Shown here piece after piece: positions 34,824-44,481 of a stretch of 64,000 nucleotides of DNA. The notes below the pieces were generated by a model that saw only the letters and a list, made by a program, of their open reading frames with translations, had not been told where the DNA came from and searched no databases. Position 1 is the stretch's first letter; each line of letters starts with the position of its first letter. Made by a program: the position numbers and the translations under genes. Source of the DNA: an uncultured cyanobacterium (GTDB taxonomy: Bacteria; Cyanobacteriota; Cyanobacteriia; Cyanobacteriales; Nostocaceae); the NCBI GenBank assembly GCA_903848645.1, contig CAINGU010000077.1, positions 29,929 to 93,928 on the forward strand, written 5' to 3'.

Positions 34824-36422
34824 ATGGCGATCGCTATTGATTTTGGCACAAGTAACACAGTTATCACTCGTTGGAATTCTGTGACTCAGCAAGCAGAAAC
34901 CCTGAATCTACCCGGTTTATCAACGCAACAATTTCTCAACCCTCCTCTGATTCCCAGCTTAGTTTATGTAGAAAATGCCAGCTTTGGTAAAATTATAGCT
35001 GGACAACAGGTGCGCGATCGCGGATTGGATACAAAAACCGATGCGAGATTTTTCCGTAGTTTTAAACGGGGAATTGGTGCAGATATCCAAGGTTTTTTAC
35101 CGGAACTGGATGGACAAAACATCACTTTTGAACAAGTGGGAACATGGTTCTTAAGCAAAGTAATTGCAGAATTAGCACCCCTAGAAGGGGGAATAGATTC
35201 CTTAGTTTTAACTGTACCAGTAGATAGCTTTGAAGCCTATCGTTACTGGTTAGGGAAAGTTTGTCAATCATTACCCGTCGAACAGGTGCGGATGTTAGAT
35301 GAACCCACCGCTGCGGCTTTAGGGTATGGTTTAACAGATCAAGGAACTTTGTTAGTTATAGACTTTGGTGGTGGAACTTTAGATTTATCTTTAGTGAGTT
35401 TAGATCAAGGAACACAAGCCAAAACCAAACCCCTAGGATTTCTCCTCAAATGGGGTGATAAAACTCTGGGTGAAAGTTCTAAACAAAAGACCAAAACAGC
35501 CCGTGTATTAGCGAAAGCAGGGCAAAACCTGGGCGGAACTGATATTGATAATTGGATAGTAGATTATTTTGCTAAAACCCAGGGATTAGCAGTTAGTTCT
35601 CTGACAACCAGACTAGCGGAACGGGTGAAAATTCAGTTATCTACCCACGATAAAGCTAGTGAAGTTTATTTTAATGATCAAACTTTTGAAAGTTATGAAA
35701 TGGATCTTGATCGTTACACCTTTGAAAATATTCTCAAGGAAAATGGATTTTTTGATAAACTGCATGATGTGATGATGACGCTATTACAACAAGCGCGACG
35801 TTATGGTATAGAAATTGATGATATTAATGCAGTATTATTAGTTGGGGGAACGGTGCAATTGCCAGTAGTGCAAGCATGGATAGAACAATATTTTGAACCC
35901 GAAAAAATCCGTCGTCAACTGCCTTTTGAAGCTATCGCTCATGGTGCATTACAAATTACTCAAGGGATAGAAATTAAAGACTATCTTTATCATAGCTATG
36001 GTGTGCGTTATTGGGATCGCCGTAATCAACGTCATAGTTGGCATCCTATCATTAAAACCGGACAACCTTACCCCATGACTCAACCGGTAGAATTAGTTTT
36101 GGGTGCTTCCGTGGAAAATCAACCGAGTATTGAGTTAATTATTGGGGAATTGGGAGCAGAAACGGGAGGAACAGAGGTATACTTTGATGGCGACCGTTTA
36201 ATTACTCGTCAGCTTGATAGTCGTGCAACTACCGTTAAACCGCTTAATGATACAGCAAGTGCAAGTAAAATTGCTAAACTGAAACCCCCAGGTTTTCCAG
36301 GAAGCGATCGCATTAAAATCTATTTTCAAGTTGATGAACAACGGTTTTTAAGAGTTACTGTTGAAGATTTATTAACAAATAACACCTTGGTAGAAAATCA
36401 ACTTGTGGCACAATTGAGTTAA
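34824..36422 (+). CDS. Hsp70 family ATPase (DnaK-like, short C-terminus)
   Basis: 532 aa. Actin/Hsp70 nucleotide-binding motifs: phosphate-1 AIDFGTSNT (4-12), connect-1 MLDEPTAAALGYGL, phosphate-2 LLVIDFGGGTLDLSLV, adenosine VLLVGGTVQLPVVQAWIEQYF. The substrate-binding half is shorter than in DnaK and lacks the helical lid and EEVD-type end. It may be a specialised chaperone or regulator. Its promoter region is STRR DNA. Confidence 0.92.
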   Translation: MAIAIDFGTSNTVITRWNSVTQQAETLNLPGLSTQQFLNPPLIPSLVYVENASFGKIIAGQQVRDRGLDTKTDARFFRSFKRGIGADIQGFLPELDGQNITFEQVGTWFLSKVIAELAPLEGGIDSLVLTVPVDSFEAYRYWLGKVCQSLPVEQVRMLDEPTAAALGYGLTDQGTLLVIDFGGGTLDLSLVSLDQGTQAKTKPLGFLLKWGDKTLGESSKQKTKTARVLAKAGQNLGGTDIDNWIVDYFAKTQGLAVSSLTTRLAERVKIQLSTHDKASEVYFNDQTFESYEMDLDRYTFENILKENGFFDKLHDVMMTLLQQARRYGIEIDDINAVLLVGGTVQLPVVQAWIEQYFEPEKIRRQLPFEAIAHGALQITQGIEIKDYLYHSYGVRYWDRRNQRHSWHPIIKTGQPYPMTQPVELVLGASVENQPSIELIIGELGAETGGTEVYFDGDRLITRQLDSRATTVKPLNDTASASKIAKLKPPGFPGSDRIKIYFQVDEQRFLRVTVEDLLTNNTLVENQLVAQLS

Positions 36423-37093
36423 GCATTTCGATTCATATTAGCAAACCCAATATGATTAAAACTTGCATAGAAGTTAATTCGGGTTTGCTGAAAAAGTTTG
36501 TTAGTGATAGCGTAGCATGACGTAACCCATAGAGTAGGAGTCAGGAGGAAAACCCTGTTGTGGTCGGAGTTTCATTATCAATTGATGTCCTAATACCATT
36601 TCCTTATTTGTTGTTGTAGAGATGTTCCATGGAATGTCTCTACTTTTCGTCTTTAACCTAGGAGAATATTTTTTTTGTTCACCTACTTACCATCAATCTT
36701 TTAACTGCATAGATCAGAAAAAATCAGTAGCGTTACCTAAGTACAAATTTGCTTACTTAGGGACTACCCAAAAATAAAATATCCCATCAAAGCTTGTAAC
36801 TACTCACGGGTAAAAACTGTAATTCTGACCATTTACCTACAGCCCACTTTTTGAATGCAAATCCTGACTATGAATGGCTTTTACCCCTAAGAGTTAGAGT
36901 TTTTTTCTTTCCATTTTCTCTTTCCTCTTTCTTCCTTAACCAACAAATATTGTGACCAATGGTATAGGACTTTTTCTAGCTATGGGGATAGGTTTGAAAG
37001 GCTTGAATGTTCCTATTTTTAGCCTTGTGCTTGGTTTATTATTAATTTTTTTTCTGCTTATTTTTACAGTTGAAATAACATTGCTAAAATTGC
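36423..37093. other. 670-bp intergenic region between convergent genes
   Basis: Contains a near-perfect palindrome gtagagatgttccatggaat-gtctctac (36616-36643), part of a four-copy family. A GTG-initiated 61-codon frame (36952-37137) encodes two hydrophobic stretches but has no clear RBS and overlaps the L,D-transpeptidase gene on the other strand, so I do not call it a gene. Otherwise AT-rich with no recognised element. Confidence 0.55.
36616..36643. repeat. gtagaga-gttccatggaa-tctctac palindrome, copy 2
   Basis: 28 bp that read almost identically on both strands around a central CCATGG. Family members are at 26793, 47280 and 61346. Confidence 0.8.
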
Positions 37094-37606
37094 CTATTTC
37101 TGAATCACCACAGTTGTTCCTACCTCAGCCCAATTAAATACCCATTTAGCATGATTAGGGGCAAGATTTACACAGCCATGACTTACACGTGTACCAAATC
37201 TTTTGTGCCAATATGCTCCATGAATAGCATAGCTACCTTGATAATACATAGTATAAGGAACATTGGCAACATCATATCCCCTACCCTTCATCCTGGTTTT
37301 TTTTAACTTAGTTTGAATCTTAAAAGTACCAACACGAGTAGGTGTAGATCGTTTCCCGGAAGAAATATTAATTGCGTAAACAGGTTTGCTACCTTCCCAA
37401 GCAATTAATTTTTGCTTGGAGAGATTAATTTGAATCCAACGTTGATCGGACTTTTTTAGTGTTTGAATAGCTGTGGCAATTTTCTGTGGTGGGGAATTTG
37501 CCCACACTTCACCAACAATAGGATTAACCATAGTAGCCGAAGCTACTGTACCCGCCAGTAACATTTTTAAGCGATGTACCCAGTGAGAATAAATTAGGCT
37601 TTTCAT
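37094..37606 (-). CDS. L,D-transpeptidase (YkuD family)
   Basis: 170 aa. N-terminal signal or anchor (KMLLAGTVASATMVNPIVGE). The YkuD catalytic motif is intact: YAIHGAYW (His129) and RVSHGCVNL (His143, Cys145). The strand IQINLSKQKLIAWEGSKPVY is the typical domain start. It crosslinks peptidoglycan stems (3-3 bonds) in the periplasm. Size is that of the catalytic domain alone. Confidence 0.93.
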   Translation of the reverse strand: MKSLIYSHWVHRLKMLLAGTVASATMVNPIVGEVWANSPPQKIATAIQTLKKSDQRWIQINLSKQKLIAWEGSKPVYAINISSGKRSTPTRVGTFKIQTKLKKTRMKGRGYDVANVPYTMYYQGSYAIHGAYWHKRFGTRVSHGCVNLAPNHAKWVFNWAEVGTTVVIQK

Positions 37607-37680
37607 GGTAAATACACTGATTGGTGATTGGTAATTGAGAAGAAAATTTCTGATTCGACCTATTCTCCCTTACCTAAATA

Positions 37681-38313
37681 CTAATGTAACCTCTGCATGA
37701 GAGTTTTTGCTTGCCTTGTGATTGCTGGCCAATTTTCCTCTAACACTGATTTTTGGGGAAATAATTCCCCACTTAACCCCACGGCTACTGCACCAACTTG
37801 TAAAAAATCTTGAGCATTTTCCAGTGTCACCCCACCAGTAGGTATTAAGGGAATATGCCCAAGGGGTGCTTGTAAACTTTTAATATAAGTAGTTCCACCC
37901 ACTGCTTGCACAGGAAACACCTTGACGCAACTTGCACCATAATTCCAAGCGGTAATAATTTCTGTGGGTGTCAATGCACCGGGAATCATTGGGATATTTT
38001 TGGCGACTGCGGCTTTAATCATTTCTGAGTCAGTGTGGGGACTGAAGAGAAATTGCGCCCCACAAGCGATCGCATCTTGCAATTGTTGGACATTAAATAA
38101 CGTCCCCGTACCAATCATACAGTTAGGTAATTTGGCGCGGAGTTGGGAAATTAGTTCGGGTGCGCGATCGCTATTCCAGGTAATTTCTATTAACTGCATC
38201 CCCCCAGATGCTACAGCTATTGCCATTTGTTCACCCCATACCATCTTCGGGGCGCGAATAACAGCGATCGCTCGCTGTATTTTTAATTGTGATAACCAAA
38301 CTTGATTAAGCAT
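37681..38313 (-). CDS. eda: KDPG/KHG aldolase
   Basis: 210 aa from the ATG at 38313 (MLNQVWLSQLKIQRAIAVIR); the frame is open to 38352. Class I aldolase of the Entner-Doudoroff route: Schiff-base Lys in SCVKVFPVQAVGG (Lys131 from this start), Glu in IEITWNS, phosphate loop IPTGGVTLENAQDFL. It splits 2-keto-3-deoxy-6-phosphogluconate into pyruvate and glyceraldehyde-3-phosphate. No edd-like dehydratase is adjacent. Confidence 0.93.
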   Translation of the reverse strand: MLNQVWLSQLKIQRAIAVIRAPKMVWGEQMAIAVASGGMQLIEITWNSDRAPELISQLRAKLPNCMIGTGTLFNVQQLQDAIACGAQFLFSPHTDSEMIKAAVAKNIPMIPGALTPTEIITAWNYGASCVKVFPVQAVGGTTYIKSLQAPLGHIPLIPTGGVTLENAQDFLQVGAVAVGLSGELFPQKSVLEENWPAITRQAKTLMQRLH

Positions 38314-38461
38314 TTTCACTGTGACTTGTAACCAAGAGGTTAAGAACCTCAAAAATAAGCATGACCTAGGAACAGGATCTTAACATTCCATCTTGCTTAT
38401 TCACTCAACCTATGGCATATTACATATATCGCTAACTCTATCGGATTACCGTAGTTTAAAA

Positions 38462-38668
38462 ATGAACACAGCAAAATACAATTTATTCCGCCAATTTTCA
38501 ATACATCGAGTTTTATGGCATTTATATGCTTACGTTACAGTTTTTAGAGTCCTTATGCTCACCTTGGTAAGCTTGATTTTTCTGAGTATCCATTGGACTT
38601 ACTGCAAATTATTTTCTACCCGTCCTATTGTTGAGACAAATGAATGGGACTTAAACAGCACCAATTAA
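38462..38668 (+). CDS. Small membrane protein, hypothetical
   Basis: 68 aa from the ATG at 38462. A polar start (MNTAKYNLFRQFSIHRVLWH) is followed by one hydrophobic helix (TVFRVLMLTLVSLIFLSI) and a polar tail. The stop overlaps the stop of the convergent Kir channel gene by 4 bp. No family recognised; an upstream ATG at 38393 is also in frame. Confidence 0.45.
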   Translation: MNTAKYNLFRQFSIHRVLWHLYAYVTVFRVLMLTLVSLIFLSIHWTYCKLFSTRPIVETNEWDLNSTN

Positions 38669-39576
38669 ACTGGTAAGACATCGTGAAAATGCGTATAATC
38701 AAAGTAACGATGTCCATCAGGTGTATTGTGGATAATATTCACAAATTTATAGTTCCAAAAAATCTGATTAGCACCATAACTATGACGAGCATGGAGAACC
38801 TGTGCCACCGTTTCATCAATCCCACTCACAGAAATCATCAGCAAAGCCTGAGTTTGACTTAATAATTCCGCAGTCATCCCATACAAAGGACTCGACTCAT
38901 CAATAATGTGCATCACTGTCCAAGATAAAGAAAAGCTAGGTGTTTGATTTCGCACCAGCTTCAGATCATATATTTTTCGGATAGATTCACCCTCTAAGGT
39001 GATATCATCGCGCATCAAATACACCCCCATTTGTGCCTCCAGAATCATATTCCGGCGCTGGTTAGCAGTGCGAAACATCAAAGTTGGCATTCCCTCATGC
39101 TGTGTAATTACAGCTACACGACTAAATATGACACGGGCAGTCGGACGGGAAAACCGAGCAAATGCTAATCCCGTCATCAAAGCCACCCCCATCACGCCAA
39201 TCATCGCTTCAATAGTAACAATGATATTTGCATAAATTGTAATAGGATACATTGCTCCATAACCAATAGATGCTAAAGTTTGCACACTGAAGAAAAAAGC
39301 ATCTAAAAAAGAACCTGGTTTAGCATTAGCAATACAATTTCCTCCTAGCCAGTAAGCAAAAGCAAATAAAGTATTAATAAATATATAAGAACTACAAATC
39401 AGCAAAAAAAAGCCAGCCCACGGAATCGTTAACAACAGATGGTAAGGATCACGCCAATAGGAATGCCATGCACCCATGCCCATAATCTTGAATTGTCCAT
39501 TACGGATTTGAATATGAACTCGTGGATGCAGGTGTTTTCCTGGCTTCTTCAAAAATCTCTGTAATTTAAATTTCAT
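38665..39576 (-). CDS. Inward-rectifier (KirBac-type) potassium channel
   Basis: 303 aa. Slide helix WRDPYHLLLTIPWAGFF leads to TM1, a pore helix (FLDAFFFSVQTLAS) and selectivity filter S-I-G-Y-G (103-107) instead of the usual T-x-G-Y-G, then TM2 (IIVTIEAMIGVMGVALMTGLAFARFSRP). The C-terminal IRK immunoglobulin-like domain follows (VIFSRVAVITQHEGMPTLMF; DESSPLYGMTAELL). It probably conducts K+ in the plasma membrane. Confidence 0.92.
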   Translation of the reverse strand: MKFKLQRFLKKPGKHLHPRVHIQIRNGQFKIMGMGAWHSYWRDPYHLLLTIPWAGFFLLICSSYIFINTLFAFAYWLGGNCIANAKPGSFLDAFFFSVQTLASIGYGAMYPITIYANIIVTIEAMIGVMGVALMTGLAFARFSRPTARVIFSRVAVITQHEGMPTLMFRTANQRRNMILEAQMGVYLMRDDITLEGESIRKIYDLKLVRNQTPSFSLSWTVMHIIDESSPLYGMTAELLSQTQALLMISVSGIDETVAQVLHARHSYGANQIFWNYKFVNIIHNTPDGHRYFDYTHFHDVLPV

Positions 39577-39638
39577 CAGCAGTAGGTAAAAGTCTCGTAA
39601 ATGGTAGGATGACTAAAGATAAATATGTTTAATTAACA

Positions 39639-40817
39639 ATGAATCGAATTTTTTGGATTACTGCTTTAATTGCCTTTATTAACTCCCTAAGTTTTACAAT
39701 TTTAATTCCCATTATTTATCTTTATGGTAAACAATTTGGTTTAAATGATTTCCAAACCAGTTTACTATTTTCCACCTACTCTATCGCTCAGTTTTTTGCC
39801 ACTCCAGTTATTGGTAAACTCTCTGATAGATTTGGACGGAAACCATTATTAATCATCAGTTTGGCGGGAACAGTAATTGCTAATACTCTAGCGGGAACTG
39901 CCACAACCGCAACTTTACTATTTTTAGCCAGATTTTTAGATGGTATCACAGGTGGAAATGCTTCTGTTGCCCAAGCTGTTATTTCTGATGTCACCGATCA
40001 AAAAAATCGCGCCCAGGGATTTGGGATTTATGGTGCAGCAATGGGATTAGGCTTTATCCTCGGTCCAGCAATTAGTTTAGTAGCCCAAGAAGTATCCTTG
40101 GGAACAGCATTTTTAGTTTCCGGTGTAGTTGCCTTGATAGCGATGTTAATGACAATCTTCCTATTACCAGAAACTCTCCCAAATAAATCTCCAAAATCTA
40201 CAAATATTTTTGATTTAGGGTTGGGCAATTTAATTAAAGGGTTTGCTATGCCAGGTATTGGCATTTTACTATTAATTAACTTTTGTACAGGGACAACATT
40301 TACCATGTTTACCTATGCTTTTCAACCCTATTTTATTAAAGTTTTAGATCAAAATAGTAAATCTTTAACCCTTTTGTTTCTAGCTTTTGGGACATTAGCA
40401 GTAATTATGCAAACTTGGGGAGTATCTGTTCTTCGTCGTAAATTTAATGTTGTTAAAATATTATTTTTAGGTTTATTTGTTCGCAGTTTATCATTTGTGT
40501 TAATGCCTGTTTTTCCGAGTATTACCTATTTTGTCATAGTTAGTTTATTATTTGCTCTATTTAATGCTTTAGTCCAACCGATGATTAGTACATTAATTTC
40601 CCTGAATGCTCAACCACAAGATCAGGGAACTGCATTAGGATTAAACGCATCTTATTTAAGCATTGCCAATGGCATTGGTCCGGTGATTGCCGGCATGATA
40701 GTTCAACAATCGAAACCTATCACTTATGGCTATCCTTTATATCTAGCAGGAGTTTTGACATTTTTGGTTTTAGCCTTAGCCATAGCTACTCGCAAAAGAT
40801 ACAGCACGGCTATTTAA
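39639..40817 (+). CDS. Major facilitator superfamily transporter
   Basis: 392 aa with twelve hydrophobic segments. The MFS A-motif is present (GKLSDRFGRKPLLI, about residues 61-74), as is the motif-C-like GAAMGLGFILGPAIS. Close in type to TetA/Bcr-like drug:proton antiporters; the substrate is not predictable. Divergent from the Kir channel gene with only 62 bp between the starts. Confidence 0.9.
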   Translation: MNRIFWITALIAFINSLSFTILIPIIYLYGKQFGLNDFQTSLLFSTYSIAQFFATPVIGKLSDRFGRKPLLIISLAGTVIANTLAGTATTATLLFLARFLDGITGGNASVAQAVISDVTDQKNRAQGFGIYGAAMGLGFILGPAISLVAQEVSLGTAFLVSGVVALIAMLMTIFLLPETLPNKSPKSTNIFDLGLGNLIKGFAMPGIGILLLINFCTGTTFTMFTYAFQPYFIKVLDQNSKSLTLLFLAFGTLAVIMQTWGVSVLRRKFNVVKILFLGLFVRSLSFVLMPVFPSITYFVIVSLLFALFNALVQPMISTLISLNAQPQDQGTALGLNASYLSIANGIGPVIAGMIVQQSKPITYGYPLYLAGVLTFLVLALAIATRKRYSTAI

Positions 40818-41091
40818 GGCGTAAATTTACAGCAGCACAACCTGTATGAAAGCACAATTTCATGAGAATTTTCAATAAACTTAACTAAATTTAAACTTCA
40901 TCCCTATCCTTGAAGACAATTGCAGAAGTAGGCTTTTCACCTATTTTCTGGAAAATGTTGCTATTTGCAGTAACTTGTAAATAATGCTACTTTCGTGTAA
41001 CATACATTATTGGTTGTAAAAATAGTTTTTACAATCGGGTTTCCCCAGTCATCAATTTAACGTTCAGATAATAACTACACCAGGCAAGAAT

Positions 41092-41883
41092 ATGCTGTTT
41101 TTTTTCAAGTTGATTGATTATTTATTAGCCGCAGCCGCTATGACATCAGTTTTTATTATTTATGTTGATTCTAGCAATCAACAATATGTAACTGCTGCCT
41201 CCGTTGCCTTAACTGTTGCTGTTGGTTTATTTATCTTCAATAGACAATCAGTGAATAATGCCAAAAAGGAAGCGCAGAAAACTGATATTTCCAAAAAAGC
41301 TGAACTCTATACCTCTTTACTTAGTAATGGTACTACCTTGGATTACAATACAGTTTTACCAGCCAGAGCAAAGGCTTTAGAATATTGTCAAGAACTGATT
41401 GACGATTATAAAAGTTCTAGAAATCTTGCCAGAACCCTTTACTATGTTTTGCAAATTTCTACCGTGATTTTATCAGGTGTCACACCAATTTTAGTGCTGG
41501 TGGATAAATTAGAAGCCGGACAAAGCTGGTTAAAATGGCTGCCTGTGATTTGTCCAGCTATCGCTTCCATTGTTGCTAGTATCGTCACATCATTTCCTTT
41601 TGAAAAAAATTGGATGGCTGCTAATAAAGCCGTTGAATTGTTAGAAGCTGAACAAGAGAAGTTTATTTTGGGAATTAGCCCAGCTTATCGTTGTTACGAT
41701 ATTTCCGAAGAAGGTAAACAGCAGCAAAGAGTGAGTCAGGCAATAGAAATATTTATTAATCAAGTGAATAATATTCACCTCCAACAAATACAACAAAACA
41801 CTGATTCAGAACAGGAAAATCAAGAAAAACAAGAATCTCCAAAACCTGAAGAATCAACTACAGAAAAAAAAGTAGCCGCATAG
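41092..41883 (+). CDS. DUF4231 domain-containing membrane protein
   Basis: 263 aa. Two N-terminal helices (LLAAAAMTSVFIIYV; VTAASVALTVAVGLFIF), then YCQELIDDYKSSRNLARTLYYVLQISTVILSGVTPILVLV and a fourth helix (VICPAIASIVASIVTSFPF), the DUF4231/SLATT-like plan. SLATT-type proteins are suspected pore-forming effectors in conflict systems, but no nucleotide-signalling partner is adjacent. The tail is Gln/Glu-rich and disordered. Confidence 0.8.
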   Translation: MLFFFKLIDYLLAAAAMTSVFIIYVDSSNQQYVTAASVALTVAVGLFIFNRQSVNNAKKEAQKTDISKKAELYTSLLSNGTTLDYNTVLPARAKALEYCQELIDDYKSSRNLARTLYYVLQISTVILSGVTPILVLVDKLEAGQSWLKWLPVICPAIASIVASIVTSFPFEKNWMAANKAVELLEAEQEKFILGISPAYRCYDISEEGKQQQRVSQAIEIFINQVNNIHLQQIQQNTDSEQENQEKQESPKPEESTTEKKVAA

Positions 41884-41895
41884 CAGGGGTTATTT

Positions 41896-41940
41896 GGGCG
41901 CAGGGACTAATTAGACTAATTGGGCGCAGGCCCTGCGCCC
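41896..41940. repeat. gggcgcagg/cctgcgccc palindromic repeat
   Basis: GGGCGCAGGG (41896) is followed by a perfect hairpin GGGCGCAGG/CCCTGCGCCC (41922-41940). The same palindrome occurs at 16741-16759, in both cases followed by cctac/ctac. Confidence 0.75.
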
Positions 41941-42080
41941 CTACGGAAGTCGTGAATGAATTATAAAAAATGTTAGTTATCCCTGACATTACGGTTTATG
42001 GGAAAAAAATAGCTAGAATAGTATGGAGACTCTCTAATGGAGAGTTAACCTACCAGTGATCTGATTAACTGCAACTTTGT

Positions 42081-42269
42081 ATGAATTTAAATAGCCAGTC
42101 TGCCAATTCTTCCGATGCATATTCCCAACGTTTGGCAGACATTATGGGAACAGTGATCGCGCTTATCACCCTCACGTTACCAGTATTTATCATTGCCCAC
42201 TATTCTTCACCCAATGTTGAAAACAATCAGCCATCCTTAAGCTATAACCTATCTACCAGCGGAGATTAA
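42081..42269 (+). CDS. Small single-pass membrane protein
   Basis: 62 aa: polar N-terminus (MNLNSQSANSSDAYSQRLAD), one helix (IMGTVIALITLTLPVFIIAHY), polar tail (SSPNVENNQPSLSYNLSTSGD). A hairpin with T-run follows at 42380. I do not recognise the family, but the size, helix and isolated position between terminator-like elements support a real gene. Confidence 0.6.
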   Translation: MNLNSQSANSSDAYSQRLADIMGTVIALITLTLPVFIIAHYSSPNVENNQPSLSYNLSTSGD

Positions 42270-42379
42270 ATGTAAATGTTGAATATCTACCTAGTATTAT
42301 TACTAGGGTATTAAGTAAAAAACTTAACAAATTTTCGGAAGGTTTTACTAAACAGCAAAAATCAATAACTAGGGGTATG

Positions 42380-42410
42380 GGGTTTTCGTCAGAAAGCCCT
42401 TTCTTTTTTT
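42380..42410 (+). terminator. Terminator-like stem-loop upstream of ppa
   Basis: GGGTTTTC (42380-42387), loop GTCA, GAAAGCCC (42392-42399), then tttcttttttt. It probably ends the 62-aa gene transcript; lying 130 bp before ppa it could also act in the ppa leader. Confidence 0.75.
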
Positions 42411-42543
42411 CGGCCATCTGAGGTGGAGTTAACCAGTCGTTGAAAAGGAATTTTTAGGAAGAGATCCACAATGCCCTAAAATTTTACACTGGGAGCAAAA
42501 ATGTCTGCTGCCGCTTATTCAGTTTTAGTAAAGGAGTTTTGTT

Positions 42544-43062
42544 GTGGATTTAGCTCTAATTCCTGCCCAACCTAAACCGGGTGTGCTAAATGTCTTGATT
42601 GAAATTGCGGGTGGAAGTAAAAATAAATACGAATATGATAAGGATTTACAAGCATTTGCTCTAGATCGCGTCCTCTATTCTTCCGTCAAGTATCCTTATG
42701 ACTATGGTTTTATCCCTAATACCTTAGCTGATGATGGCGATCCGCTAGATGGTATGGTAATAATGGATGAACCAACCTTCCCTGGTTGCGTCATTGCCGC
42801 AAGACCAATTGGTTTTTTGGAAATGATTGATGGTGGAGATCGGGATGAAAAAATTCTTTGTGTTCCCGATAAAGATCCGCGCTATGCTCATGTAAAGTCC
42901 CTGAAAGACATATCCCCGCACCGATTGGAGGAAATTGCCGAATTTTTCCGCAGTTATAAAAATTTGGAAAAAAAGGTGACAAACATTCTTGGTTGGCAGG
43001 ATGTGGAACAGGTAGCCCCCTTAGTAGAAAAGTTCATCAAAGCGGCTCAAAATAAAGCATAA
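42544..43062 (+). CDS. ppa: Inorganic pyrophosphatase (family I)
   Basis: 172 aa. Hydrolyses pyrophosphate in the cytoplasm, pulling biosynthetic reactions forward. Active-site acidic residues occur in [20 protein letters not shown] and in [21 protein letters not shown]; Lys/Arg/Tyr positions ([20 protein letters not shown]) are intact. The GTG at 42544 is preferred because AAAGGAG (42530-42535) is 8 nt upstream and family sequence starts here. Confidence 0.96.
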   Translation: MDLALIPAQPKPGVLNVLIEIAGGSKNKYEYDKDLQAFALDRVLYSSVKYPYDYGFIPNTLADDGDPLDGMVIMDEPTFPGCVIAARPIGFLEMIDGGDRDEKILCVPDKDPRYAHVKSLKDISPHRLEEIAEFFRSYKNLEKKVTNILGWQDVEQVAPLVEKFIKAAQNKA

Positions 43063-43186
43063 TAGATCATGGGTAATGGTAATATCAATTACTCATTACC
43101 CAGCAAATCAAAAGCTGCGGAACAATTAGTCAGAATTTACTGATCTAATTCCAAAAAACTCTTGCTTTTAAAAAATTTAAAATCAA

Positions 43187-43570
43187 ATGCAGCGCACTCT
43201 CTTATCGGCAAAAATTCATAACTGTACGCTCACAGCGGCAAATATCAACTATGTGGGTAGTATCAGCATTGACGAGATTCTCTTGAAAAAAGCTGGCATA
43301 CTCCCTTATGAGCAAGTACAAGTAGTGAACATTGCCAATGGTGAGCGTTTCATTACTTATGCCATACCTGCTCCAGCTAACTCAGGAGCGATTGAACTAA
43401 ATGGAGCAGCAGCACGTTTAGGCATAATTGGCGATCGCTTGATTATCATGACTTACGGGCAGTTTACTATAGAAGAGTTAAAATGTTACTCTCCTACCGT
43501 TGTAATTGTAGGTGAAAAAAACCAGTTATTAGAAGTGCGACATTATGATGATCTGCTTAGTAAGCTCTAA
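43187..43570 (+). CDS. panD: Aspartate 1-decarboxylase (pro-enzyme)
   Basis: 127 aa. Makes beta-alanine for pantothenate and coenzyme A. The self-cleavage site is Gly24-Ser25 in NYVGSISID, which yields the pyruvoyl group. Motifs [37 protein letters not shown] and IIMTYGQF are as expected. The following gene starts 12 bp later. Confidence 0.96.
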   Translation: MQRTLLSAKIHNCTLTAANINYVGSISIDEILLKKAGILPYEQVQVVNIANGERFITYAIPAPANSGAIELNGAAARLGIIGDRLIIMTYGQFTIEELKCYSPTVVIVGEKNQLLEVRHYDDLLSKL

Positions 43571-43581
43571 TTTTCAAGAAA

Positions 43582-44481
43582 ATGTCAAATTTTGAGTTGT
43601 CCGATTCTCAAACATACATTGCTGAACAACTAAGTCCCATCCTCAGCAGTCAATCTAAACCATTTCACGTGAGATTCTGGGGTGTACGCGGTTTAATTCC
43701 TACTCCTAGCACCCATAATAGCCGCTATGGTGGTAATACTGGCTGCGTGGAAATGTATGTAGCAGGAAAGCGCTTAGTTTTTGATGGTGGGACTGGGTTA
43801 CGCATCCTGGGTAAAACTTGGCAAGAACTAGAGCCACCTCTAGAAGCACACTTATTTTTCACTAATTCTCAATCTAATCGCATTCAGGGCTTTCCTTTTT
43901 TTACACCGGCATTTATTGCAGGTAATTGTTTTCATATCTATGGAACAGCAGCTTCCAATGGGGCATCAATTAAACAATGTCTGTGTGATCAAATGCTCCA
44001 GCCTCACTTTCCCTATCCTTTGCAAGTGATGCAGTCAACATTAGAGTTTTATCATTTGACTCCAGGTAAATCAGTTGAGTTAAATGATGTCAAGATTACA
44101 ACAGCATTAATTAATAAAAATCAGCGTTCCATTGGCTATCGGATAAGTTGGGGAGAGTACAAGGTAGCCTATGCTACGGATTTGCATAAAGTGATTCATT
44201 CAGAAGATCAAACACAAATTTTACAAATTATTCAAGATGCTGATTTATGGATTACTAATGCCACTTATACTCCGCCCACAGATAATAAACATGAACCCGC
44301 TGAATCATTTTGGAAGCCAGCCGTAGATATGGCTCAAAAGGCTGGGGTAAAACGCTTAGTCATCTCCTATCATCATCCCGATGATCATGATGATTTTCTT
44401 GACGATGTTCAAACGGAAATTCAATCAGTATTCCCTAAAGCATTACTAGCTCGTGAGGGACTTATACTAAGTATTAATTGA
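43582..44481 (+). CDS. Metallo-beta-lactamase-fold protein with degenerate metal site
   Basis: 299 aa. Fold markers are clear: FHVRFWGVRGLIPTPSTHNS, RYGGNTGCVEM, FDGGTGLRILG, GFPFFTPAF, YATD. The canonical THxHxDH metal motif is replaced by T94-N-S-Q-S-N-R100, and the later His-bearing segments (HPGG-type, HDAxY-type, GHST-type) read NKNQRS, TNATY and ESFW. D200 and the HH of SYHHPDDHDD remain. All the usual zinc ligands but these are lost, so hydrolase activity is doubtful. It lies 12 bp after panD and is probably cotranscribed. Confidence 0.85.
   Translation: MSNFELSDSQTYIAEQLSPILSSQSKPFHVRFWGVRGLIPTPSTHNSRYGGNTGCVEMYVAGKRLVFDGGTGLRILGKTWQELEPPLEAHLFFTNSQSNRIQGFPFFTPAFIAGNCFHIYGTAASNGASIKQCLCDQMLQPHFPYPLQVMQSTLEFYHLTPGKSVELNDVKITTALINKNQRSIGYRISWGEYKVAYATDLHKVIHSEDQTQILQIIQDADLWITNATYTPPTDNKHEPAESFWKPAVDMAQKAGVKRLVISYHHPDDHDDFLDDVQTEIQSVFPKALLAREGLILSIN

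Noticed and set aside
36952..37137. 61-aa hydrophobic ORF on plus
   Set aside because: GTG start without a ribosome-binding site, overlaps the L,D-transpeptidase gene on the other strand and shows no family features.
42501..42575. 24-codon ORF overlapping the ppa start
   Set aside because: Short, out of frame with ppa and without its own ribosome-binding site; no sign of a leader peptide function.
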